From Clostridiales bacterium (GTDB lineage: Bacteria > Bacillota > Clostridia > Lachnospirales > WQUN01): a stretch of 7,654 nt of DNA. Made by a program: the position numbers and the translations under genes. Below are positions 1 to 5,665 of the stretch, in pieces (position 1 is the stretch's first letter; every line of letters begins with the position of its first letter). The DNA is taken from assembly GCA_031289625.1 (NCBI GenBank), contig JAITPB010000133.1, positions 1 to 7,654 of the forward strand. The letters run 5' to 3'. The notes under the pieces are model-generated. The model made no database searches. It saw only the letters and a list, made by a program, of their open reading frames with translations, and was not told where the DNA came from.

Positions 1-57
1 ATGACTTTGTTTATGCTTTATGATAAGTTCACGCTTCTCTTTGGAAATTGGTGTCAT
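1..57 (-). CDS. 5' end of a gene, probable IS630-type transposase N-terminus (partial)
   Basis: Only the first 19 codons are inside the window; the gene runs off the left edge. The start at 57 is chosen because AAGGGGG (71-65) lies 7 nt upstream; the ATG at 63-61 is followed at once by TGA. The peptide begins MTPISKEKRELIIKHKQ, a charged helix of the kind that precedes the helix-turn-helix of IS630/Tc1-type transposases ('SKEKRELII...' is what I recall from that family). A very strong promoter sits just upstream, and the neighbouring gene to the right breaks off at the same place, which fits the end of an insertion element. Nineteen residues cannot prove the family; another HTH protein remains possible. 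The start and reading frame are well supported, the function weakly. Confidence 0.5.
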   Translation of the reverse strand, partial: MTPISKEKRELIIKHKQSH

Positions 58-80
58 GTCATAGCCCCCTTATTGCTTAT

Positions 81-109
81 AGTATACCATAAGGACTATT
101 ATTTGTCAA
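81..109 (-). promoter_or_regulatory. Consensus sigma-A promoter of the left-edge gene
   Basis: On the minus strand a perfect -35 TTGACA (109-104) is followed after exactly 17 bp by TATACT (86-81). Transcription would start near 75, just ahead of the ribosome binding site at 71-65, so the leader is very short. The -35 lies within about 30 bp of where the broken TPR-like gene loses recognisable sequence, so the promoter is probably carried at the tip of a mobile element. Confidence 0.8.
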
Positions 110-696
110 GTTGCTATAAATGTTGATAGCCACAAATTTTTAGATTTTTCTGATAACTCAGGTGCATCTTTGTAGTTACCCAAACTTGCGAACAAAGTGA
201 ATGCATGATTATATTGTCCCGAATCAAACGACTTTTCTGCTTCTGAATAAGTGCCTGCAGGTAAAATAACAGAAGGAATAAGAATGGAAATAATAACAAG
301 TGCAGATATTGCAGCAACTATGAGACTTCTTTTCAATGCTTTTTTTCTTTGGCTATTTTGGCTGCTTCTTGCTGTTCCGCATGACGCAGGCAATCTTTGT
401 GCATATATTGGGCGTTGCTGAAATCGCCCAGCTCCTTAAACGCCGCTGCTGCATCATAATGCTTGCCTTCTTTACACAATGCGGTTGCCCTGTCATAGCC
501 TTGCTTTTTGCGTTTTTCATCTGCCGCCTTTTCACGAAGACGGGTAGCGGCTTCCTGTGGTATTCCGCTAACGCCTAACACTGCGACTGTAAATTGAACT
601 CCGACAGCCAAATGGATCTTATCATAAACATTGGCGGCCTCATCATACTTTTTCGCCGGACTCAATTTGCTGCTCAACGAACAGCCGCAAAGCAAC
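106..696 (-). pseudogene. Broken TPR-like membrane protein, two frames
   Basis: Two overlapping minus-strand reading frames look like parts of one protein. The first (in frame from about 690, ending TGA 335-333) has 'KKYDEAANVYDKI' and 'GKHYDAAAAFKELGDFSNA', typical of TPR/Sel1-like repeats in Clostridia, then a charged helix. The second, shifted by -1, continues directly with 'KALKRSLIVAAIS', a hydrophobic membrane segment, and one more repeat ('SFDSGQYNHAFTLFASLGNYKDA') before stopping at 106-108. The join falls in GAA AAA AAG; one extra A would restore a single frame. No convincing start or ribosome binding site is seen; the frame opens after a stop at 749-747, and another shift near 645-655 is possible because a different frame reads 'LRLFVEQQIESGEK' just before the first repeat. 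The last repeat is cut short near 110-130, next to the left-edge gene. I call it a decayed gene; its function when intact (perhaps a zinc-ribbon/TPR-type envelope protein) is unknown. Confidence 0.65.
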
Positions 697-843
697 CTAC
701 AAGACGGCGTTTTTCGCCCTGCTGTATGTGAGTATTCCTGTATCATTTATTTGCACGGTGGAGGTGGTGTCAAGAACTTCTTTTACCGTTCCGTCAGAAA
801 ATTCAAAAGCAAAAATTGCTCTTCTTTTCCCTATGACTTTCTC
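697..843 (-). pseudogene. Truncated paralogue of the adjacent two-TM protein gene
   Basis: In the minus frame open from 843 to the TAG at 699-697 the translation contains 'FAFEFSDGTVKEV' and then 'INDTGILTYS'. This parallels 'VTFKFSDGSVKEL' and 'EGDTGKLTYK' of the intact protein encoded immediately upstream (831-1346), and the DNA matches too (ttttaccg..ccgtcagaaaatt at 781-802 and again at 1130-1151). There is no start codon or ribosome binding site in this frame, the N-terminal membrane segment is absent, and a TGA blocks the frame at 846-844, so this is a 5'-truncated remnant. Its first codons overlap the end of the intact copy in another frame. Tandem duplication followed by deletion is the simplest reading. 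Confidence 0.6.
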
Positions 844-1346
844 TCACGCCGTGTGTTCAGGTTTTTTCGCAAATGCTTCTTTTTTAACGATTGCCGCAAT
901 AATAACAAACATGCAAGAACTGTTATACTCGGCGGTAGTATTGCCATTACCATCTTAAATATCTCATTCTCTCGATTCGGCTCTATTTTCACTCCACCAA
1001 AAGGAGAATCTTTTTCAAAGCGTATAAAAGTCCTGTAACGCATGCGCTTGTCTTCTTTGTAAGTGAGTTTCCCCGTATCACCTTCATGTATAGCGTTGTA
1101 GTATTTCAGTCTAACGGCGTTAAGCTCTTTTACCGAGCCGTCAGAAAATTTGAATGTAACGCCATAATAGGTTAGCTCCTGTATCGAATAATATTCTGTT
1201 CTTTTACCTGCAACTTCCACTTGCTCAACCTGTTCAGACCTGTCTATCATGGATACAATGTATGGAAATGCCGAAACAATCGAAATAAGAACTACGAATA
1301 TGATACCGACAATGAGCGGCTTTTTTGACTTCTTATTTTTATACAT
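831..1346 (-). CDS. Small two-TM membrane protein, DUF2500-like
   Basis: A 171-aa protein starting MYKNKKSKKP. The start is fixed by AGAGG (1359-1355) 8 nt upstream and by a promoter whose -35 covers an alternative upstream start at 1412. A basic N-terminus is followed by a membrane segment (about residues 10-32), an extracytoplasmic beta-rich domain (33-128) with 'FSDGSVKEL' (67-75) and 'EGDTGKLTYK' (88-97), a second membrane segment (129-150) and a very basic tail. The 'F...DG..KE... / EGD.G.LTY' pattern resembles what I recall of the DUF2500 (YhhM-like) family; that assignment is tentative and no biochemical role is known to me. Both termini should be cytoplasmic. A fragment of a second copy follows directly downstream, so the family was duplicated here. 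The gene appears intact and separately transcribed. Confidence 0.8.
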   Translation of the reverse strand: MYKNKKSKKPLIVGIIFVVLISIVSAFPYIVSMIDRSEQVEQVEVAGKRTEYYSIQELTYYGVTFKFSDGSVKELNAVRLKYYNAIHEGDTGKLTYKEDKRMRYRTFIRFEKDSPFGGVKIEPNRENEIFKMVMAILPPSITVLACLLLLRQSLKKKHLRKNLNTRRERKS

Positions 1347-1383
1347 TCGAAACGCCTCTAATATAAATTTTGTTCGTGACCTC

Positions 1384-1412
1384 ATTATAACAAAATCCGG
1401 TTGTAAAATCAA
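1384..1412 (-). promoter_or_regulatory. Extended -10 promoter of the two-TM protein gene
   Basis: Minus strand: TTGATT (1412-1407), 17 bp, TATAAT (1389-1384) with an upstream TGT giving an extended -10 (TGTTATAAT). Transcription would begin near 1377, leaving a leader of about 30 nt before the start at 1346. Confidence 0.75.
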
Positions 1413-1426
1413 GTTACGACCGGATT
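1394..1426. promoter_or_regulatory. Inverted repeat over the -35, candidate operator
   Basis: Eight-base arms AATCCGGT (1394-1401) and ACCGGATT (1419-1426) are exact inverted repeats separated by 17 bp, centred on the -35 hexamer at 1407-1412. The placement fits a repressor site, but no regulator gene is in the window. The core ACCGGAT occurs again at 1524-1530, next to the tRNA 3' end. Confidence 0.4.
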
Positions 1427-1466
1427 CAGAATGGAAGGTAGACCTTAAAAGATGTCATTTCATGCT

Positions 1467-1528
1467 ACCGAGCGTCAAGCTTAACGCTTAGCACAAGTTA
1501 ACGAACGTCTTGACGCCGGTCTTACCGG
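1467..1528. other. Two overlapping stem-loops 3' of tRNA-Trp
   Basis: Long stem: ACCG-a-GCGTCAAG (1467-1479) pairs with CTTGACGCCGGT (1509-1520), 12 bp with one bulged A and a 29-nt loop. Short stem: CCGGT (1516-1520), loop CTT, ACCGG (1524-1528), beginning 2 nt beyond the CCA end of the tRNA on the minus strand. The two share bases 1516-1520, so both cannot form at once. No T-run follows on either strand, so neither is a classical intrinsic terminator. It may serve 3' processing, termination or recombination. Confidence 0.5.
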
Positions 1529-1529
1529 A

Positions 1530-1605
1530 TGGCAGGGGCAGAAGGACTTGAACCCTCGGCACGCGGTTTTGGAGACCGCTGCTCTACCAACTGAGCTATG
1601 CCCCT
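1530..1605 (-). tRNA. tRNA-Trp (anticodon CCA)
   Basis: A full cloverleaf of 76 nt can be read on the minus strand: acceptor AGGGGCA/TGCCCCT (1605-1599 with 1540-1534), D-arm GCTC-AGTTGGTA-GAGC, anticodon stem GCGGT/ACCGC with loop CTCCAAA giving anticodon CCA, a 5-nt variable loop GTGCC, and T-arm GAGGG-TTCAAGT-CCTTC with one G-T pair. The discriminator is G (1533) and the terminal CCA is encoded (1532-1530). The acceptor stem and G73 agree with the tRNA-Trp of Bacillus and other Firmicutes as I remember it. In many Firmicutes this gene precedes secE-nusG; here the downstream side holds accessory genes instead. Confidence 0.97.
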
Positions 1606-1655
1606 ATATTTTGCTTCCGCTGCTGCGGCAAAACCACAACAACAAATGCCAATAT

Positions 1656-1684
1656 ATTATACACCGTGCGGCGGGATTTGTCAA
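1656..1684 (-). promoter_or_regulatory. Perfect sigma-A promoter of tRNA-Trp
   Basis: Minus strand TTGACA (1684-1679), 17 bp, TATAAT (1661-1656), both hexamers exact consensus. Transcription would begin near 1650, about 45 nt before the mature tRNA 5' end. A stable-RNA promoter of this strength is expected. The rest of 1606-1863 holds no gene that I can see. Confidence 0.9.
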
Positions 1685-1813
1685 CCGGAAAGTTTGCGCG
1701 GAAAATTTTGGGAAGTTTTATGATTAAACCTGGACGGTATTTAACACCTTTTGAAGTTAATTTTTTAGGGAAATGCTAAAATGGCAGAGCAATAAATTGA
1801 AGCATCGGTTTTG

Positions 1814-1858
1814 GAGCAGAAGACCTTCTCAAGCAACAATACTCAGTCTTGGCTGCTC
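1814..1858. terminator. Long imperfect hairpin after the VWA gene
   Basis: Arms GAGCAG-AAGAC (1814-1824) and GTCTT-gg-CTGCTC (1846-1858) form 11 pairs with a 2-nt bulge and a 21-nt loop, starting 5 nt past the stop of the VWA gene (minus strand). There is no T-run on the minus side, so it would be an atypical terminator or a 3'-end stabiliser. On the plus strand AAATTTTATTTC follows, but no plus-strand gene is being terminated there. Confidence 0.4.
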
Positions 1859-1863
1859 AAATT

Positions 1864-3750
1864 TTATTTCAAGTTCTTAGATATAATCGCAAGCAGCTGC
1901 CCGGTCAAGCGGTTCAACTCCGTGCAGGATACAACAGATGGATAAATCTCCTTCAGCGCTTCATAGCAACCCGCTTCGCCCGCTGCATCATCTAAAGCGA
2001 CCGCTATGATATTCGTGCCGCGCTTGATGATCTTTGCGGCGGCGTTCGCAGTATCCTTAATCGACACAGGCGGGAAATAGCACCCATCGCCGTCAATGCC
2101 GTGTGCGGGAAACCCGTCTGACAGAACAATGATGAGCTTTTCAGCTTCGGAGGTTTGTCTTCCGATGTATCGCTCTGCCCAATAAAGCGATAGCCCCTCG
2201 CGCGTGCCGTCATCAGCTTTAAGTCCTAAAATATTCAGCTTTTCTTCGTCGGTCGCCAAAAAATCTATGAGCACATTGTGCCGGACTTCGGGCTTGCCGT
2301 AAATTGCCCGATGTTCCACTATGGCGTGGGTGATACCCTGCTTTTTCAGCACCTCGTGCAAAATCACGCCGGACACCATTGCACCCTCGCGGCGCGAACC
2401 TTCCATTGAGCCGGAGCCGTCAATCAAGAGCAGCACCGCCAAATCGGGTATGCCAAAGTCCTCGTCTGCACGGTACCAATAACGCTTTCGGGTGTCTGCC
2501 AAATTGCGGGAGCTAATGCCTGCACCGAACAATTTCTTTTCATCGCGAACAGGAATACGCGCTTTCAAAAGCTGAGCAAAGCGGCTGTTATAAGAGTTGA
2601 TGTTAATGTGATATTTGTTGTAAATATTCTGATAAGCCTTGCGCAGGTTCAGATTGGGCTTCGGCTTCGTTTCAATTATCTCAATGCCTTTATGGATGTT
2701 GGCACAATCAAACTGCGTGCCTTTCCAAGTGAGCGTAATCGGTTGGACAAGCACAATTTTTAAGGCGGCTTCCTTTTCATTCGCGTAGTCGCCTGAAATT
2801 ATGAGCAGCTGTTTATTGAAATCCTTGCCCGGCAGCGGATTACCGTCTAAATCAGTAAACAGGCGGCGGGTGATGCACACCGTCCGTCCGCAGCTGTTGA
2901 TGTTGGTGATGGCGGGAGCTTCTCCGCCGTGCGTTTTAACGCCGCCAAGCATTTTTTGCAATATTTCATCGTCAAGCTCATCTGCTGTTTCGGGAATCAG
3001 TGGCTCTATAATATCAAAAACCCGCTGTGAAAATGAAAACCGCTCAGACGTTTCGCCGCAGATGCTGCCGTCAAGAAATAGCTGCTTTGTCCGCTCTGTG
3101 TATTCGGCGATTTCTTCCGGCGGCTCGCTCTGCCGGATCATTGGATAGAGCAAAAAGGTTACCATATAATTTAGGTACTGCGTCAAAGGGAGCGGCTTGT
3201 CCTTCTCGGCGTTTTCTTTTTGGAAGGCGCGGTCAACCGTGCCGTCAGACGGCGTGTTGGAGAAAAGCCGTGCCACTCTGCATAGCCGCAGATACAGCTC
3301 CAGATTATCAAAAACGCTGCAACCCGCCGCTTCAATAAAGGCGTCCTCAATGATGTTGGAAATTAAGCTGAGTGATTTTGACCGCACTTTTGTGGTTGCA
3401 CGTGTGTCAGCGGCGGCTTCCGGCGGAAAATTTGAGTATAGGATATGCAAACACTCATGGATATTCTGCCCGCGGGTAATCATCCGCAGGGCGTACCACG
3501 GGTCAGCAGAGATGGTGTGCGGCAGCTGCATAAAATCCTCGGCATTTTGCAGCGCGGAGAAATCCGCAAAAACCTCGTCACACGCAGGGTCAACCACAAT
3601 ATTCTGCCCGTCGGTGAACGCCTGATTTTCATTGATGAAGAACAGGCGCACCTTTTCATTTTCGGTCAGCACCTGTGCAAACGTTTCCTCAATGCTGCGA
3701 TTAAAATCACATTGAAACAGCCGCAGAGTCTTTTTGAGTTCCTTGTCCAT
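1864..3750 (-). CDS. VWA-domain protein with HExxH metallopeptidase-like N-terminal region
   Basis: A 628-aa, apparently cytosolic protein (no signal peptide or membrane segment). The C-terminal von Willebrand A domain (about 435-625) has an intact MIDAS: D444-G-S446-G-S448, T516 in 'DDGTREG' and D545 in 'VLSDGFP', so it should bind Mg2+. It most resembles the VWA of the CobT/NorD class that works with MoxR-type ATPases. The N-terminal half has 'FTDGQNIVVDP' (45-55), then H98-E-C-L-H102 and 'NIIED' (132-136). This is the arrangement of zinc metallopeptidase-like regions in CobT-like VWA proteins, with E135 a candidate third ligand; activity is not shown. The middle (160-420) is unassigned. 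It is co-transcribed and translationally coupled with the upstream ATPase, its likely partner: the ATPase would remodel this protein or a client bound at the MIDAS. Function is inferred from the pair; the target is unknown. A role in cobalt chelation is unlikely, as no cobalamin gene is nearby. Confidence 0.9.
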   Translation of the reverse strand: MDKELKKTLRLFQCDFNRSIEETFAQVLTENEKVRLFFINENQAFTDGQNIVVDPACDEVFADFSALQNAEDFMQLPHTISADPWYALRMITRGQNIHECLHILYSNFPPEAAADTRATTKVRSKSLSLISNIIEDAFIEAAGCSVFDNLELYLRLCRVARLFSNTPSDGTVDRAFQKENAEKDKPLPLTQYLNYMVTFLLYPMIRQSEPPEEIAEYTERTKQLFLDGSICGETSERFSFSQRVFDIIEPLIPETADELDDEILQKMLGGVKTHGGEAPAITNINSCGRTVCITRRLFTDLDGNPLPGKDFNKQLLIISGDYANEKEAALKIVLVQPITLTWKGTQFDCANIHKGIEIIETKPKPNLNLRKAYQNIYNKYHININSYNSRFAQLLKARIPVRDEKKLFGAGISSRNLADTRKRYWYRADEDFGIPDLAVLLLIDGSGSMEGSRREGAMVSGVILHEVLKKQGITHAIVEHRAIYGKPEVRHNVLIDFLATDEEKLNILGLKADDGTREGLSLYWAERYIGRQTSEAEKLIIVLSDGFPAHGIDGDGCYFPPVSIKDTANAAAKIIKRGTNIIAVALDDAAGEAGCYEALKEIYPSVVSCTELNRLTGQLLAIISKNLK

Positions 3751-3754
3751 GCGC

Positions 3755-3762
3755 TCACCCCC
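3755..3762 (-). promoter_or_regulatory. Ribosome binding site overlapping the ATPase stop codon
   Basis: GGGGGTGA (3762-3755) contains the ATPase stop TGA and lies 4 nt before the VWA start ATG at 3750. Pairing of the GGTGA part with the 16S tail implies translational coupling, which would keep the two partners in fixed ratio. Confidence 0.75.
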
Positions 3763-5290
3763 ACTTATACAGCACCAATATGCCGCGGATTGTGTTCTCC
3801 ATCACACGGTCGCATTTGGCGATTGGAATAATCGTTTTTTCGGCGGCGGCTATGTAACCTTCATATTTCGCCAACCGCGCCCAGTTTTCAAGGTTGCGCG
3901 GTGAAATGACAAGATCCAGCTCCTCGCTGTCAATTTTCTTTTTCAGCTTGTGGTACACTCCCAGCAGTTTATCCACCTTGTCAACGCAGCCGGGAACGCG
4001 GGCGGTCAGCATTTTGGCAATTGCCTCATCGGACAGCGCAGCAAGCTCCAGCACTATGTTAAAACGATTGTAAAGTGCCTGATTGAGTTCTTTTGTGCCA
4101 AAATATCCAAGGTTCATCGTGGCGAAAAAACGGAAGTTCACGTGCCGGCGCACTACCTCGCCGTTGTCAAGCCGCACAAAGCCGTTATCGTCCAAAAGGG
4201 AATTGAGAAATGCAAGATACTGCGGCTTGGCAAAGTTGATTTCCTCAAACACCACCGCGCCGCCGTGACGGATTGCCCCCGTAACATAGCTCTCCTTGAA
4301 GATGATTCTGTCCTCTTCGGGAATGAATTTGCCCAGCACAAATTCGTCCAGATTTTCGGTGCAGTTGATAACCTGCATAATCGGCAGCCTGATTTCTTGA
4401 CACACCAGCTTGCAGGAGATTGTTTTGCCTGTGCCGGAGGGTCCGTGGAAAAGTACGGCTCCGGCATCGCCGTTGGTGACCGCACTGCAAATGCCGCGCA
4501 CCGCTTTTGGAATAACAAGCTCCGGCGGCATATCGGGAATGAGTTTGCGGTATTCCGGCAGAAACGAATTCTCGTCAAACAGCGTTACTGTGATTTCTCG
4601 CTCCGCATTGGCTTCCGCTTTATTTTCAGCAATCACCTTAAAGCTCTTACGGAACGACAGCAAGCCGCCGTGGTCAAATCCGCTGAGATTGGCGTAGCTG
4701 ATTTCGTATTCGTCAAATTTATGTGCCTGATAAAAATCCTCGTGCAGATTGACAAAAGTGTCGGCAACCGGATTTTCAATGAAATTCAGCAGCACGGCAT
4801 TATAATCGCTGTCCGCACGGCATTCGCGGGCAAGGAGAGCGCAAAAGCAGGGCAGCAGCTTATACAGCGGGTGCAAATGCTCCATATTGCCGTCAATCCA
4901 GCGCCCAAGCTCATCGTATGCGGCGATGGTGATTTCACCGTCCTCTGCGTCAAGCAGTGCCTCATAGCGATGAATTTCCGGTTCTACTACGCCATTTTTC
5001 CGAAAGTCCGCTGGTATATCTATTTGAAAGAACACCTGACTCCCGTCATCGCTGAGAAAATAGTCGCCCTGAACGGAATCATCACCCTTGGCAATGGAGG
5101 CGCAGAGCAAGGAAAACAGCACCAGCGACTCGCCGATAGGCTGACAAAGAGTGGTAGTGCCTTTGAAGGATTGGTTGTTTGGGTGTACATAATACTGTGT
5201 GGCGTCCGAATGGTGCTTGAAACCAAAGCCTTTATATATTTCGTCGCCGTTCTCTCTCTTGACCTTGTAGGCTGCTTTGAAAATATTCAT
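3755..5290 (-). CDS. MoxR/CobS-type AAA+ ATPase with long N-terminal domain
   Basis: A 511-aa protein; the start at 5290 is supported by AGGAG (5303-5299) 8 nt upstream and an in-frame stop at 5308-5306. The C-terminal half (about 255-500) is an AAA+ module: Walker A GPSGTGKT (283-290), Walker B 'AVVFEEIN' (345-352) where the usual Asp is Glu (E349) beside the catalytic E350, sensor 1 'FFATMN' ending at N393, arginine finger in 'NRF' (R409), and sensor 2 'SPRNLENW' (R465). This matches MoxR-family ATPases (MoxR, NorQ, CbbQ, CobS, RavA), which hydrolyse ATP to remodel clients with a VWA partner; the VWA gene follows 4 nt later. Most relatives are about 300 aa; here 250 extra N-terminal residues (1-255) with no motif I recognise precede the ATPase, perhaps a client- or partner-binding domain. 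It has no signal peptide. The family is certain, the substrate unknown. Confidence 0.93.
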   Translation of the reverse strand: MNIFKAAYKVKRENGDEIYKGFGFKHHSDATQYYVHPNNQSFKGTTTLCQPIGESLVLFSLLCASIAKGDDSVQGDYFLSDDGSQVFFQIDIPADFRKNGVVEPEIHRYEALLDAEDGEITIAAYDELGRWIDGNMEHLHPLYKLLPCFCALLARECRADSDYNAVLLNFIENPVADTFVNLHEDFYQAHKFDEYEISYANLSGFDHGGLLSFRKSFKVIAENKAEANAEREITVTLFDENSFLPEYRKLIPDMPPELVIPKAVRGICSAVTNGDAGAVLFHGPSGTGKTISCKLVCQEIRLPIMQVINCTENLDEFVLGKFIPEEDRIIFKESYVTGAIRHGGAVVFEEINFAKPQYLAFLNSLLDDNGFVRLDNGEVVRRHVNFRFFATMNLGYFGTKELNQALYNRFNIVLELAALSDEAIAKMLTARVPGCVDKVDKLLGVYHKLKKKIDSEELDLVISPRNLENWARLAKYEGYIAAAEKTIIPIAKCDRVMENTIRGILVLYKWG

Positions 5291-5592
5291 TGCGGTTGCT
5301 CCTTTTTACGGATTCTGTAATCCGGTCCCATGTGCCGGCATAGGCTGCAATTTCGGCGGCGGAAATGGGCGGTAAAAGCTTCTTTGCCCCTGCGTCAAAA
5401 CAGACTTGCAGAGCGTTGGCGATTTCCTCCGCTCAACCATTCGATACCGCCGACTGTGTACATCATACTCTTTAACGTTCCCGTTGTCAACAGCAATACA
5501 GCCGCTTGGCGCACGTCCTCCGCTCGCGCAAGTGGAAAATCTGCCCTTTTTACGGCGGCAGGTGCGTGGTGGGTGCTTTTTGAAAATTTTTA
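5291..5592 (-). other. ATPase operon leader with frame-broken coding-like remnant
   Basis: No intact gene lies between 5291 and 5665, but the minus strand reads like protein in two successive frames. From 5589 to the TGA at 5397-5395 it gives 'ADFPLARAEDVRQAAVLLL' and 'YTVGGIEWLSGG'. Removing one T of the TTTT at 5400-5397 continues it as 'LFDAGAKKLLPPISAAEIAA' and beyond 5290. The region is less AT-rich than a usual leader. It may be the tail of a third gene once upstream of the ATPase, now disrupted. I do not recognise the family; the 'FDAGAKK.LLP' stretch faintly recalls the C-terminal part of Lon-like proteins, but not enough for a call. Confidence 0.35.
5462..5490 (-). promoter_or_regulatory. 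Probable promoter of the ATPase-VWA operon
   Basis: Minus strand TTGACA (5490-5485), 17 bp, TATGAT (5467-5462): exact -35, one mismatch in the -10. It would give a leader of about 165 nt before the ATPase start. It lies inside the coding-like remnant, so coincidence cannot be excluded. Confidence 0.6.
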
Positions 5593-5604
5593 GCGGCATA
5601 ACCC

Positions 5605-5633
5605 TTGCGCAAATTGGCGAAACGTGATATACT
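5605..5633 (+). promoter_or_regulatory. Extended -10 promoter of the phospholipase-like gene
   Basis: Plus strand TTGCGC (5605-5610), 17 bp, TATACT (5628-5633) preceded by TGA, giving an extended -10 (TGATATACT). The weak -35 (3 of 6) is typical of extended -10 promoters. Start near 5640, about 25 nt before the start codon. It is divergent from the operon promoter at 5462-5490. Confidence 0.6.
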
Positions 5634-5665
5634 TGGTAAAACCTTTAAGTATTGCGGGGTAAAAA

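Noticed and set aside
631..1038. A 135-codon plus-strand frame across the paralogue remnant and the end of the two-TM gene.
   Set aside because: Antisense to the supported minus-strand gene and its homologous remnant; no ribosome binding site.
1741..1766. TTAAC...GTTAA followed by six T on the plus strand, resembling an intrinsic terminator.
   Set aside because: The stem is only 5 AT-rich pairs and there is no plus-strand gene upstream to terminate.
2801..3831. Several 100-140-codon plus-strand frames antisense to the VWA gene.
   Set aside because: All lie opposite a continuous 628-codon gene with MIDAS and HExxH motifs; Ser/Arg/Cys-rich shadow translations.
3950..5320. A 456-codon open frame on the plus strand, fully antisense to the ATPase gene.
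   Set aside because: The minus strand encodes a complete AAA+ protein with all motifs and a good ribosome binding site; the plus frame has no recognisable domain, no start signal, and is explained by codon bias of the real gene.
5306..5599. A 97-codon minus-strand frame between the two divergent genes.
   Set aside because: Composition is Arg/Pro/Ser-rich and unlike a protein, no spaced ribosome binding site precedes the ATG, and the neighbouring frames read more like protein remnants.
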